Below are positions 1 to 8,786 of a DNA stretch of 64,000 bases, piece after piece. How positions within the stretch are numbered: the first letter of the stretch is position 1; each line of letters starts with the position of its first letter. A program made the position numbers and the translations under genes. The stretch comes from Bifidobacteriaceae bacterium. GTDB taxonomy: Bacteria; Actinomycetota; Actinomycetes; Actinomycetales; WQXJ01. A model generated the notes under the pieces. The model had not been told where the DNA came from and made no database searches. It worked only from the letters and a program-made list of their open reading frames with translations. The stretch is from NCBI GenBank assembly GCA_031270825.1, contig JAISXH010000047.1, forward strand, positions 1 to 64,000, in the 5' to 3' direction.

Positions 1-34
1 GAGAACCGCAGGCCTGCGTCGCTTTGCGTACCTT

Positions 35-90
35 GCGGAATCAACACAATCACCGTCCCCTCGCGGAATCAGCACAATCACCGTCCCCTC
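35..90. repeat. Two tandem copies of a 28-bp dispersed repeat
   Basis: Two direct copies (35-62 and 63-90) differ by one base and share the core CACAATCACCGTCCCC; a partial third copy may begin at 91. The same element occurs in inverted orientation at 29311-29340 and as a perfect palindrome at 29376-29426, so it is a dispersed repeat of this genome. It lies just downstream of the sugar kinase gene. The core resembles the short palindromic repeats mobilised by REP-associated (IS200-like) transposases; that affiliation is inferred, and no transposase gene is present in the window. Confidence 0.75.
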
Positions 91-112
91 GCGTGGTCGG
101 CGCCTTGTCGGG

Positions 113-1081
113 TCAGGAGGGGGCGGGGAGTTCATGGAGCCAGGGCGGTTCGGCGCCGGGGCGCGAGACCGTGATGGCGGCCGCGGCGCTGGCAAAGGCG
201 AGCAGCCGCTGTAGCTGATCGGCGCCCAGGTGGCGCAGCGCGTCTTGCCGGCCAGGGCCAAGCAAGTCTTCTTCCCACAGCCAGTGGATCAGGGCCGACA
301 TGAACGAGTCCCCGGCGCCCACCGTGTCCGCCACCGGACCGGGCGTGACTCCGATCCGCGCCGACCGGTCTGCCGCCCCCAGTGCCAGGGCGCCTTGAGC
401 GCCCATGGTCACCACCACCAAATCGGGACCCATGCCCAGCCAGGAGCGGGCCGACTCCAGCGCCGACCGGTCGGGATAGAGCCACTCCAGATCCTCATGC
501 GAGGCTTTGACCACATCGGCCGCGCCCACATAGGCCTCGATTTCGGGACGCGCGGCCGCGGCCGCGCCCATTAGCTGGGGCCGGACGTTCGGGTCGTAGG
601 TGATGGTGGCCGCCCACGGGTTCGCCAGCACCGTCGCGAGCACCTTGCGACCGCCGGGGCTGACCGTTGCGCCCAGCGATCCGACGTGAACGGTCAGGGG
701 CGCCAGGTCGGCCGGCATGGCCGGCAGATCCCAGGCCAAGTCAAAGACGTAGTGCCCGGACCCAGCCTGGTCGAAACTGACGCGGGCGCTGGAAGTGTGG
801 TCGGCGGCATCGGACCCCGGTGACAAGACCACTCCGGAACGGCGCAAATGCTCGGTGATCAGGGCGCCGTGGTTGTCCTCGCCCAGCCAGGTGGCCAAGG
901 TGACCGAGCGCCCCAAGCGGCCCAGGCCCACCGCCACGTTCAGCGGCGAACCGCCGGGCAGCTCCCTGGCGCCCTGATCCGCCGGAACCACGTCGACCAG
1001 CGCCTCCCCGATGACCAGGGCGCCGCCGGGTTTGGGTGTGCTCGCGCCCGGGCGCGTCGAAGCCGATGGTTGATTCAACAT
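113..1081 (-). CDS. PfkB-family carbohydrate kinase (fructokinase-like)
   Basis: Predicted cytosolic ribokinase/PfkB-family kinase of 322 residues, the usual family length. It transfers phosphate from ATP to a hydroxyl of a sugar or nucleoside. The N-terminal substrate-lid motif GGSPLNVAVGLGRLG is present, and the C-terminal signature DTVGAGDSF (residues 252-260) carries the catalytic Asp at about residue 258. Both family signatures are intact, so an active enzyme is expected. The N-terminal motif resembles bacterial fructokinases, but the substrate cannot be assigned from sequence. It follows the peptide importer on the same strand after about 108 bases and may be read from that operon or alone. 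The first 18 residues are Ser/Thr/Pro-rich, so the start could lie slightly further in. Confidence 0.88.
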   Translation of the reverse strand: MLNQPSASTRPGASTPKPGGALVIGEALVDVVPADQGARELPGGSPLNVAVGLGRLGRSVTLATWLGEDNHGALITEHLRRSGVVLSPGSDAADHTSSARVSFDQAGSGHYVFDLAWDLPAMPADLAPLTVHVGSLGATVSPGGRKVLATVLANPWAATITYDPNVRPQLMGAAAAARPEIEAYVGAADVVKASHEDLEWLYPDRSALESARSWLGMGPDLVVVTMGAQGALALGAADRSARIGVTPGPVADTVGAGDSFMSALIHWLWEEDLLGPGRQDALRHLGADQLQRLLAFASAAAAITVSRPGAEPPWLHELPAPS

Positions 1082-1189
1082 TTTCCCAAGGTTAGATCAT
1101 CGCGGCCGGTCCCCGCCTGGGTCCCCGCCACGGCCGCCTGATCGATCCTGGCCTCCCGCCCACGGCGCCAGGCCACCGCGGGGGCTGCC

Positions 1190-3283
1190 TCAGTCGGATC
1201 GGGTGTCGTCGGCGGCCAAGTCTTTGGCCAGAGCGCGGCGGCGTTCGGCCTGCAGATCCGGGTCCGGCACCGGCACGGCGGCGATCAGCTCGCGGGTGTA
1301 GGCCTGCTTCGGGTGACGCAGAATCTCCTCCGACGTCCCCGTTTCGACCAGGCGTCCCTTCGACATGACCGCGATCCGTGAGGCGACCATTTCCACCACC
1401 GCCAAGTCGTGCGAGATGAACAAGCAAGCGAACTGGTGTTCGCGTTGAAGTTCGCTGAACAGGTCTAGCACTGTGGCCTGCACCGACACATCCAGCGCCG
1501 AAGTCGGTTCGTCCGCGATCAGCAGCTTCGGCCGGAGCGCCAGCGCCCGGGCGATCCCCACCCGCTGGCGTTGGCCGCCAGACAGCTCGTGCGGATAGCG
1601 GTTACGCAGCGAAGCCGGCAGTTTGACCTGCTCCAGCAAGTCCCCCACCCGCTGATCGAGTTCCTTGCCTCTGGCCAGGCGGTGCAGGGCCAGCGGCTCG
1701 CCAATCGACTGCCCGATCGGCAGCCGCGGGTTCAGCGACGATCCCGGGTCCTGGAACACGATCGAGACGCCCGCCCGAGCCCGGCGCAGGTCCTTCGATC
1801 CAATCCCCTTGAGTTCGAATCCCGCCACCTTGAGCGAGCCGGCGTGCACCGGCAGGAGCCCCACCACCGCCCGTCCGACGGTCGATTTGCCCGAGCCGGA
1901 CTCCCCCACCAGCCCCACCACTTCGCCCGCGCCAATGCTCAGGCCAAAGTCCTCGACCGCCCGGAACGCCGGCGTGCGCCCGCGCCGGGGGTACTCCAAG
2001 GTCAAGTTCTCCGCTACCATCACCGGAACCGGTGAGGCCTTCCTGCTGCCCGATGCCGTTCGCTCGCCTTGGCCGTCGCCCTCGCCCCGGTCGCTTTGGT
2101 CGTTTTGGTCGCTCTGACCGCCCCGGCCCAGCGCCGCGTCCACCCGCCTGTCCGGGCCGTCGCCCGCCTCGCCGCCGCCCGATGCCGCCTGGTCGCCCTG
2201 GCCGTCGCCCTCGCCCCGGTCGCTTTGGTCGTTTTGGTCGCTTTGGTCACCCCGGCCCAGCGCCGCGTCCACCCGCCTGTCCGGGCCGTCGCCCGCCTCG
2301 CCGCCGCCCTCGTACTGGTCGCCGGTCTCACCCTGGCCGTAAGGCCCCACTTCCAACTTCGGCACCGCCGCCAGCAGCAATTGGGTGTACGGGTGGCGAG
2401 GGGCGTAGAAGATCTGCCGCGAAGTGCCGGCCTCGACGATCCGGCCGTCCTTCATCACGCAGATGCGGTCCGCCATGTCCGCGACCACGCCCATGTCGTG
2501 GGTGATCAAGATGATCCCGGAGTCGATGCGGCGCCTCAGATCGCGCATCAGGGCCAGGATCTCGGCCTGGACGGTGACGTCCAGCGCGGTGGTCGGCTCG
2601 TCCGCGATCAGCAGTTGCGGGTCCAGCACCAGCGCCTGGGCGATCATGGCGCGTTGACGCTGGCCGCCGGACAACTGGTGCGGGTAGTAATCGATTCGGG
2701 TTTCCGGATCCGGCATGTCGACCAGCCGCAACAACTCCAAGGCGCGGGCGCGGGCCTGTTTGGGACCGGCCACGGTGTGCGCGCGGACGGTCTCGATGAT
2801 TTGGAAGCCGATGGTGTAGACGGGGTTGAGCGCGGTCATCGGCTCCTGGAAGACCATCGCGATCCGGGCGCCGCGGATGTTGTGCAATTCCGAGGAGCGC
2901 ATTCCAACCAGCTCCCGGTCGCCCAGTTTGGCCGAGCCGCTGACTCGGGCGTTCTGCGGCAACAGCCCCACCAGCGCCATCGAGGATTGGGTCTTGCCAC
3001 TGCCGGATTCGCCCACAATGGCCAGGACCTCGCCGGGGCTGACGTCGTAGGACACGTCGATGGCGGCCGGGAACCACTCGCCCTCGACATAGAAGTCGAC
3101 GTTCAAGCCCCGGACCCGCAGGATCGGCTCCTTGGTCGCACCCACGTCGTAGGGACTGTCCAAGCTGGAGTCGCCGCCAAACCCGGTATCGCCGGGCGCT
3201 ATCGGCGCGGTTTCGCCGGCGGCGTGCTGGGACGGCTGATCCGGCGCCCGGCGCGGACGGTCGGCGAATTCACGGCCGCTCAT
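1190..3283 (-). CDS. Fused dipeptide/oligopeptide ABC transporter ATPase (DppD-DppF type)
   Basis: Cytosolic energising subunit of a peptide-type ABC importer, 697 residues, with the two ATPases that are normally separate (DppD and DppF) joined in one chain. Domain 1 (roughly residues 50-315) has Walker [12 protein letters not shown], signature [15 protein letters not shown] and Walker [13 protein letters not shown]. Domain 2 (roughly 430-690) has [28 protein letters not shown] and [12 protein letters not shown]. Both sites look competent. The linker contains a 43-residue acidic/Gln-rich segment repeated in tandem. The start chosen is ATG 3283, whose ATGA overlaps the stop of the upstream permease; an in-frame extension to 3433 would lie inside the permease gene and is not credible. 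It is translationally coupled to the permeases. Confidence 0.93.
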   Translation of the reverse strand: MSGREFADRPRRAPDQPSQHAAGETAPIAPGDTGFGGDSSLDSPYDVGATKEPILRVRGLNVDFYVEGEWFPAAIDVSYDVSPGEVLAIVGESGSGKTQSSMALVGLLPQNARVSGSAKLGDRELVGMRSSELHNIRGARIAMVFQEPMTALNPVYTIGFQIIETVRAHTVAGPKQARARALELLRLVDMPDPETRIDYYPHQLSGGQRQRAMIAQALVLDPQLLIADEPTTALDVTVQAEILALMRDLRRRIDSGIILITHDMGVVADMADRICVMKDGRIVEAGTSRQIFYAPRHPYTQLLLAAVPKLEVGPYGQGETGDQYEGGGEAGDGPDRRVDAALGRGDQSDQNDQSDRGEGDGQGDQAASGGGEAGDGPDRRVDAALGRGGQSDQNDQSDRGEGDGQGERTASGSRKASPVPVMVAENLTLEYPRRGRTPAFRAVEDFGLSIGAGEVVGLVGESGSGKSTVGRAVVGLLPVHAGSLKVAGFELKGIGSKDLRRARAGVSIVFQDPGSSLNPRLPIGQSIGEPLALHRLARGKELDQRVGDLLEQVKLPASLRNRYPHELSGGQRQRVGIARALALRPKLLIADEPTSALDVSVQATVLDLFSELQREHQFACLFISHDLAVVEMVASRIAVMSKGRLVETGTSEEILRHPKQAYTRELIAAVPVPDPDLQAERRRALAKDLAADDTRSD
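2047..2306. repeat. Tandem 129-bp duplication in the ABC ATPase linker
   Basis: Two nearly identical copies with a period of 129 bp (matching blocks start at 2071 and 2200) encode two 43-residue units beginning [18 protein letters not shown] and ending in a run of [11 protein letters not shown]. The period is a multiple of three, so copy number can change without a frameshift. It falls between the two ATPase domains. Confidence 0.9.
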
Positions 3284-4359
3284 CGCGCCGCCTTCCGGGC
3301 CGCCCGGGCCATCTTGCGCTTCGAGGGGATGCGCCGCTGACGCGGGTCGAAAGCGTCGCGCAGGCCGTCGCCAATGAAATTGACGCTCAGCGCGATCACG
3401 ATGATGAAGAAGCCCGGCCACCAGAACAGCCACGGCCGCTGGGTGAAGGCGGACTGGTATTCGGAGACCAGGTTGCCCAGCGATATGTCGGGGAAGTGGA
3501 TGCCGAAGCCGAGGTAGGACAGGGCTGTCTCCAGCAGGATCGCCGCCGACATCAGCAGGGTGGCGTTGACGATGATGACGCCGACGGCGTTCGGCAAAAT
3601 GTGCTTGACAATGATCCGCGCGCTAGACGCCCCGGCGACGCGGGCGGCGTCGACGAACTCGCGCTCGCGCAGGGACAGGAATTCGGCCCGCACTAAGCGG
3701 CTCATGGCCATCCATTCCACAAAGGCGAGCGCCAAACCCAAAGTCACGGCCGAGGCGCCGTTGACCCAGTGCCCCAAGACCATGCCGATCACCATGACCG
3801 GGATGGCGATCATCATGTCGGTGAACCGCATCAAGAGGGTGTCCGTCCGGCCGCGGAAGAAGCCGGCAGTCGCGCCCACCAGCACGCCGATCGCCGTGGC
3901 GAGCAGGCCGATCAAGAACATGACAGTCAGCGACTGCTGGGCTCCGCGCATGGTCATGGCGAACATGTCGTGGCCAACGGTGTCCTGGCCGAACGGGTGC
4001 TCGCCGAAGTGAATGCCCTCACTCAAGGAGATCTCCAGCGTCGGGCGGCCGCCCGGAATGGCGATCGGATAAGTTGCCGAATAGCTGTGCTTCCACCAGC
4101 CGGGAATGGGCCCCCAACCGATCGAGGTGGTGATCAAGATGACCAGGGCGCCCAGAACCACCATGGCGGCGATGGCGCCGCGGTGGCGCAAGAAACGACG
4201 CCTGACGATCTGGCCTTGGGAGAGCCCTTCGGAGGCTTTGAGCTCGATGGCGTTCTCGCCCGCGCCGGCCGTGCCCGTCACGGTGTCGATATCGGCGATG
4301 GCGCCGCTCAGGTCCGGAATCGCGTCCGGTTGGCGATCCGATGGCGGGATGGGGCTCAT
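3280..4359 (-). CDS. Peptide ABC transporter permease (DppC/OppC family)
   Basis: Inner-membrane permease of 359 residues belonging to the BPD_transp_1 family, the second permease of a peptide importer. After a 60-residue cytosolic N-terminus typical of DppC/OppC, the first membrane span (AAMVVLGALVILITTSIGW) is followed by an extracytoplasmic loop and the permease core. The EAA-type coupling motif is visible around EFVDAARVAGASSARIIVKHILPNAVG. The start ATG 4359 overlaps the stop of the upstream permease (ATGA), and its own stop overlaps the ATPase start. It should pair with the neighbouring DppB-type subunit to form the channel. Substrate class (peptides, possibly other family-5 solutes) is inferred only from family. 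Confidence 0.92.
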   Translation of the reverse strand: MSPIPPSDRQPDAIPDLSGAIADIDTVTGTAGAGENAIELKASEGLSQGQIVRRRFLRHRGAIAAMVVLGALVILITTSIGWGPIPGWWKHSYSATYPIAIPGGRPTLEISLSEGIHFGEHPFGQDTVGHDMFAMTMRGAQQSLTVMFLIGLLATAIGVLVGATAGFFRGRTDTLLMRFTDMMIAIPVMVIGMVLGHWVNGASAVTLGLALAFVEWMAMSRLVRAEFLSLREREFVDAARVAGASSARIIVKHILPNAVGVIIVNATLLMSAAILLETALSYLGFGIHFPDISLGNLVSEYQSAFTQRPWLFWWPGFFIIVIALSVNFIGDGLRDAFDPRQRRIPSKRKMARAARKAAR

Positions 4360-5891
4360 TCGTTCACCCGGATCCTCGGGTCAAGGCCCGCGTAAATCAG
4401 ATCTGCCACGATGTTCGCGGCGATGGCCAGCGCGGCCGTGACCACGAAGTAGCCCATCACCCCGTAGATGTCGTTGCCTCGCAAGGCCTCGATGAACATG
4501 GTGCCCATGCCGCGCCAGGAGAAGATCCGCTCGGTGATGATGGCGCCGCCGAAAACCATGGCGATGTCGATGGGAATGACGGTGGCCAGCGGGATGAGGG
4601 CGTTGCGGAAAGCGTGGCGGACCACCACGGTGCGTTCGTTCAGGCCTTTCGCCCGGGCTGTGCGGATGTAGTCGGCGTTCATCACCTCCAGCATGGAGCT
4701 GCGGGTGTAACGGGTGTAGCTGGCGAATGTGATCAGCACCAAAGCGGTGGTGGGCAGGACCAGGTGGGTCAGCACGTCGGTGGTGGAGAACCAGAAGGTG
4801 CCGCCCAGCTCCGGGGTGACGGCGCCCAGCGTGGAGATCGGCCGGCCGCGCACCCGCGGCGAGGAGAGATAGGCGGGCCAAGCCTTCATCAACCGGTCCG
4901 CGAACACGAACAGGGACATGATCACAGCGGTCAGCGCGGCCGTGCGGGCGGAAACACGCCGGTCCGGTCCGCCCCAGGCCAGGCCCACGCCCACGCCGAC
5001 GGCCGCCGCCACCACCCAAAGGCCCAGGATGACCGGCCAACTGGCGACCTGGAAGACGAATTGGAGCGGGTAATAGAGGATCACTCCCACACCCACCGTG
5101 CTCAGGGCGGCGTAGAGCACCCTCCGGTTGCCCAGACCGCTGGACAGGGCTGTGACCACCACCGCCGCGCCCGCTCCGGTCAGGCCCACGCCAACCACGC
5201 CGAGGCCTGGTTCGAGCAGGAAGTTGGCGGCATCGACGTAGACCATCACCGCGGTCACCGCGGCGAACGCGATCACCCCGACCGTCAAGCGGGTGCGCGC
5301 CCGCCCTCCGGCCACCATCGCCGCCACCACGCCCGCCGCCGCGCCAACCCCGACAACCACCGCGACCGGCAATTTCGGGTGGGCCAGAAAGTTGTTGAAC
5401 CTGATGGCGCCGAATTCCTTCAGCAGCACGGCCACCCAGAAGGCCGGCAGGGAGTAGAACAGAAACGTGAAGAACGTGGTCAAGTAGTCGAAGGCCGAAT
5501 ACTGCCGCAGCGCCGTGGTGATGCCCACCGTCACACCCAGCAAGATCGCGATGATCACCGAGGCGAAGACCAGTTTGACCGTGGTCGGGACGGCCACCGC
5601 CAACTGCGAGGCGACCGTTTGGTTGGTCAGGATCGACACGCCGAAGGTGCCGTTCCCCCACAAGTAGCCCGCCAAACGGCCCAGCCATTTGAAATACCGG
5701 AGCACCGGCGGGGTGTCCAGGTCAAGGTTGGCCGTGGTCCGTTCGATCAGGAATTGTTTGTTCGGCGCGCTCGACGCTTTGATCTCCGCCAAAGGGTCGA
5801 CCGCCAACGTGACCATCATGAAGACGATGAAGGTCGCGCCGAACAGCACAATCAGGCCCACCGCGGCGCGGCGGGCGATGAACGAGAGCAC
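4356..5891 (-). CDS. Peptide ABC transporter permease (DppB/OppB family) with large membrane insertion
   Basis: First permease of the peptide importer, 511 residues; family members are usually about 310-340. The N-terminal span and TPPVLRYFKWLGRLAGYLWGN-like region are classical, and the C-terminal half is a normal permease core with the coupling motif NADYIRTARAKGLNERTVVVRHAFRNALIP. Between about residues 175 and 340 lies an extra hydrophobic segment (for example LPVAVVVGVGAAAGVVAAMVAGG and LWVVAAAVGVGVGLAWGG) predicted to add several membrane helices. Reading frame and codon use stay normal through the insertion. It begins 251 bases after the binding-protein gene, the only sizeable gap in the operon. 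Confidence 0.9.
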   Translation of the reverse strand: MLSFIARRAAVGLIVLFGATFIVFMMVTLAVDPLAEIKASSAPNKQFLIERTTANLDLDTPPVLRYFKWLGRLAGYLWGNGTFGVSILTNQTVASQLAVAVPTTVKLVFASVIIAILLGVTVGITTALRQYSAFDYLTTFFTFLFYSLPAFWVAVLLKEFGAIRFNNFLAHPKLPVAVVVGVGAAAGVVAAMVAGGRARTRLTVGVIAFAAVTAVMVYVDAANFLLEPGLGVVGVGLTGAGAAVVVTALSSGLGNRRVLYAALSTVGVGVILYYPLQFVFQVASWPVILGLWVVAAAVGVGVGLAWGGPDRRVSARTAALTAVIMSLFVFADRLMKAWPAYLSSPRVRGRPISTLGAVTPELGGTFWFSTTDVLTHLVLPTTALVLITFASYTRYTRSSMLEVMNADYIRTARAKGLNERTVVVRHAFRNALIPLATVIPIDIAMVFGGAIITERIFSWRGMGTMFIEALRGNDIYGVMGYFVVTAALAIAANIVADLIYAGLDPRIRVNE

Positions 5892-5976
5892 CCAGTCAGC
5901 TTAGTGCGACCAGGTGTTTTCGCAATTACCGGCAGGGGCCTGCGGCCGGCGCCAGGACCGGGCCCGGGGGCAGCGC

Positions 5977-6044
5977 CACGCCGGCGGCAGGATCGGGTCA
6001 CGCCGGCGGCCAGAGCCGGACCACGCCGGCGGCGGGATCGGGCC
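5977..6044. repeat. Three imperfect about 22-bp repeats in the binding protein-permease gap
   Basis: Three successive units starting CACGCCGGCGGC (about 5977, 5999 and 6022) occupy the untranslated gap between the binding-protein and permease genes. They are not coding in any convincing frame. With the hairpin at 6094-6122 they make this gap highly structured on the transcript. Confidence 0.6.
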
Positions 6045-6093
6045 GAGCCGGAACCAAACCAGCCCGGCCGTAAACAGGTTGCGTATACAGGTC

Positions 6094-6122
6094 GGGGGGC
6101 CAGCCACACGTGCTGGCCCCCC
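6094..6122 (-). terminator. Strong intra-operon hairpin after the binding-protein gene
   Basis: A perfect 11-bp stem (6094-6104 with 6112-6122; arm GGGGGGCCAGC) closes a 7-base loop about 20 bases after the stop of the binding-protein gene. No U-run follows on the minus strand, so it is better read as a partial terminator or 3'-end stabiliser than as a full rho-independent terminator. Such a structure commonly lets the binding protein be made in excess over the membrane subunits; that role is inferred. Confidence 0.65.
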
Positions 6123-6142
6123 AACCCGAAGCGGGTCTGGAC

Positions 6143-7993
6143 TTAGTCCGCGACCTCCCAGTCCCAGAAGTTCCAGAACATCGTCCCGGAAATCGGGGTC
6201 ATGGAAACGTTCTTGACCCGGTCACGCCAGGCCAGCACGGACGGGAACTGGAAGACGGTGATGCCGAAGCCGTCTTCGAGCAGGATCTTCTCGACCTCCA
6301 GGTTTATCTCCTCTTGGCGAGTCGGATCGGTGGTGGTCGCCAACTCGTCGTACAGCTCATCGATTTTGGCGTTATCGATGTGACCGAAGTTGTTTTGACC
6401 ATCGGACACGTAGTTGGCCGCCGGCTCGAACACCGCGGTCGAGGTCGACTGCCAGGCGAACAGCGCGGCGTCATAGGTGTCGTCGCCGAGCTTCGTTCCC
6501 CACTCGTCAGAGCCCGCGTCAATCACCTCGAAGCCGGCCTGGGTGGCGGATTCGTGAATCAGCTGGAACTCCTGCACCCGGCGGGCGTTGGACTTGGCGT
6601 ACATGAAGCGCACCTGCGGGTTGGTCACCCCGGCCTCCGCCAGCAACTGCTTGGCCCCCTCGATGTCCACATCTTGGTATGCCGCATAGCCGTTGGCCGC
6701 CACAGTGGCGTCATAGGTGGGCGCGCCCGGCACCACGTTGTAGGAATCGCGCGGCGCCGCGTCCGGCTGGGTCGGCTTGATGATGGTCTCGACGATCTTC
6801 TGACGCGGGATGGTCTTGAGGAAAGCCACCCGGACCTTCTTGGCCTTCTCCTCGTCGCCGCCATAGGACGCCGGATCGAACGGGCCGCCGCTGGTGTAAG
6901 TCAGGTCGACGTGCTCGTAGGTGCCCTCGTACCCGGACTCATGCTGAACGCCGTCAAGTCCTTGCACGGTCGACAGCACATCGGCGGTGACCTGCGGCTG
7001 GATGATGTCGAGATCGCCGTTCTGGAGGGCCTGCACTTGGGCCATCGGGTCCTCGTTGTACTGGACGATGATCTCGTCCACCTTCGCCGGGGTGCCCCAG
7101 GTGAAGTCCGGATTCTTCTTCAGGGTGACGTATTGGCCTTCGACGTAGTTGGACACCAGCATGGGACCGCAGGACAGCACCAGTTCGGCGTCCTCGCCCT
7201 CGGGCATGGCGTTGATGTCGAAGTCGAAACTCCAGACATCGGCGATTTTCGCTAGCGAAGCGGCGTCCTTGTTCTGGATCGCCGCCACAACCGCCGCCTG
7301 GGCCTCGGCCGGATCGGTGATCCCGAGCGCGCGTTTGCCGACCACATGGGCGGGCAGCGGATAGTCGAAGAAGTTGTATTGCCAATCCGCGAACGGCTCC
7401 GAGTAGACGAACGTCACGGCCTTGCCGTCATCAGAGATCGTGGGCGTGTCTTTGATCAACTGCACGGCCGGATCGCCAGCGTCGAAATAGACTTTGCCCT
7501 CCGTGACGTTGATGACGTTCCCTTCTTCGTCCGTCTCGATGTCCTCCTCCGAGGTGTCGTTGAACACGCCAGACCTGGCGGCCCACTCCAACAGCAGATC
7601 GGAGCCGTCCAACGGCGTGCCATCCGACCACTTAGCGGCTGGGTTGATGGTCTGCGTGACGGTCAACGGATCCTCGGAATCGACCGTCATGGCGCCGAAC
7701 TGCTCGTTCTTGACGAAGTTCAGGTCCGGATCGTAATAGGCCCAGTTGGCCCGGGTCAGGTAGGTGACCACATAGTTAGCGGTGGCGTGGCCGTTGGTGG
7801 ACATGTAGTTCATGGAGAACAGGGGCTGGTTCCAGCCCACGGTCACGGTGCCGCCGGCATTGGCGGCCCCGCTGCTCTTGCCGGTCTTGCCGCCGGAATC
7901 ATCTGTGTCCGGGGACTGGCAGCCGGTGACGACCAGAGCCAACGCGGCGACGGCCGCCGCGACGGCCGCGGTTCTCCTATGGCGAAATCTCAT
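6143..7993 (-). CDS. Peptide ABC transporter substrate-binding lipoprotein (family 5)
   Basis: Extracytoplasmic solute-binding protein of 616 residues, DppA/OppA (SBP_bac_5) family. The N-terminus is a lipoprotein signal peptide with lipobox VVTGC, placing the lipid-modified Cys at residue 25, followed by a Gly/Ser linker. The body has family features such as LTVTQTINPAAKWSDGTPL near residue 110 and a C-terminal region with the usual EEINLEVEKILLEDG helix. It is first in the operon (binding protein, DppB, DppC, fused ATPase), so it should capture the solute and deliver it to the permeases. The start ATG 7993 has only a weak purine-rich upstream stretch (AGAAAGAGAG). Substrate is not predictable from sequence alone. 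Confidence 0.93.
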   Translation of the reverse strand: MRFRHRRTAAVAAAVAALALVVTGCQSPDTDDSGGKTGKSSGAANAGGTVTVGWNQPLFSMNYMSTNGHATANYVVTYLTRANWAYYDPDLNFVKNEQFGAMTVDSEDPLTVTQTINPAAKWSDGTPLDGSDLLLEWAARSGVFNDTSEEDIETDEEGNVINVTEGKVYFDAGDPAVQLIKDTPTISDDGKAVTFVYSEPFADWQYNFFDYPLPAHVVGKRALGITDPAEAQAAVVAAIQNKDAASLAKIADVWSFDFDINAMPEGEDAELVLSCGPMLVSNYVEGQYVTLKKNPDFTWGTPAKVDEIIVQYNEDPMAQVQALQNGDLDIIQPQVTADVLSTVQGLDGVQHESGYEGTYEHVDLTYTSGGPFDPASYGGDEEKAKKVRVAFLKTIPRQKIVETIIKPTQPDAAPRDSYNVVPGAPTYDATVAANGYAAYQDVDIEGAKQLLAEAGVTNPQVRFMYAKSNARRVQEFQLIHESATQAGFEVIDAGSDEWGTKLGDDTYDAALFAWQSTSTAVFEPAANYVSDGQNNFGHIDNAKIDELYDELATTTDPTRQEEINLEVEKILLEDGFGITVFQFPSVLAWRDRVKNVSMTPISGTMFWNFWDWEVAD

Positions 7994-8187
7994 CTCTCAC
8001 TCTCTTTCTGTTGGTGGGCGGTTACCCCTGGCAATAGGGCTGACAGGGCCGCGATCTTGGCGATGCGCGAACCATTGGCATAACAATAGGCGTCATAGCC
8101 GGGCTCTTGGCTCGAAAGAGCGGTTTGTCGCTTAATCGTTGTCAGGTCGCAACCTTCGCCGCCGCCGGGCCCGGGTCGGGGCGGGCT

Positions 8188-8655
8188 CTAGCGGAAGGTC
8201 CGCGAACGCATGGCTCGCTGAGCTTCGAGATTGTCCTGGCGCGCGCGCAGGGCTTGTCGTTTGTCCCATTCCCGCTTGCCCCGGGCCAACGCGATCAACA
8301 CCTTGGCCCGGCCGCCCTCGAAATAGAGCTGGAGGGGGACCACGGTCAACCCGGCCTCGTTGGTCTTGGCCGCCCAGCGACGAATCTCGTCCTTGTGCAG
8401 CAGCAGTTTGCGCTTGCGCCGGGGGGTGTGGTTGGTCCAGGTCCCCTGGACGTACTCAGGGATGTGCACCCCTTCGAGGAAGGCCTCGCCGCCATCAAAG
8501 GACACCCAGCCGTCCGCCAACGATGCCGCGCCGGCACGTAACGCTTTGACCTCGGTTCCGGTCAGCACCAGACCAGCCTCGAGGGTCGCCTCGAGGTGGT
8601 ACTCGTGGCGGGCCTTGCGATTGGTCGCCACCACCTTGCCGGGCTGCTTGGTCAC
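8188..8655 (-). CDS. smpB: SsrA-binding protein SmpB
   Basis: Small basic RNA-binding protein of 155 residues that escorts tmRNA to stalled ribosomes in trans-translation. It carries the SmpB core: NRKARHEYHLEATLEAGLVL near the N-terminus, LTGTEVKALRAG, and a central HIPEYVQGTWTNHTPRRKRKLLLH; the basic C-terminal tail (RQALRARQDNLEAQRAMRS) enters the ribosomal mRNA channel. The start is GTG 8655. A -10-like TAGACT lies at 8665-8670 on this strand, only 9 bases upstream, so a leaderless or near-leaderless message is possible. It follows the FtsEX-M23 genes, as in many actinobacteria. No tmRNA gene fits in the 190-base gap downstream. Confidence 0.96.
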   Translation of the reverse strand: MTKQPGKVVATNRKARHEYHLEATLEAGLVLTGTEVKALRAGAASLADGWVSFDGGEAFLEGVHIPEYVQGTWTNHTPRRKRKLLLHKDEIRRWAAKTNEAGLTVVPLQLYFEGGRAKVLIALARGKREWDKRQALRARQDNLEAQRAMRSRTFR

Positions 8656-8786
8656 AAGACCGACAGTCTAACCGGCAGGCCCGGCGACTGGGGCCGCCCA
8701 CCCAGACGACTCCTGGATGCGCAAGCCGCACCGTGACGACCGCTAGCTGGCGTGGCCCCCTCCATCAGCGATCGGATGGGCGCCGG

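Noticed and set aside
1813-1822. GTTCGAATCC, a tRNA T-loop-like string
   Set aside because: It lies inside the second ATPase domain and has no acceptor stem, D arm or anticodon arm around it.
2069-3340. 423-codon plus-strand reading frame over the ABC ATPase
   Set aside because: Antisense shadow of a well-supported ATPase, produced by high GC.
1190-3433. Longer 747-residue form of the ABC ATPase
   Set aside because: The extra 50 residues overlap the permease coding end in another frame, while ATG 3283 forms a clean ATGA overlap.
4341-6146. 601-codon plus-strand reading frame
   Set aside because: It runs antisense through the permease gene, is Gly/His/Asp/Arg-rich with no domain, and mirrors the codon structure of the real gene.
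7994-8187. Possible tmRNA gene next to smpB
   Set aside because: The gap is only 194 bases, too short for tmRNA, and shows no tRNA-like ends or tag reading frame.
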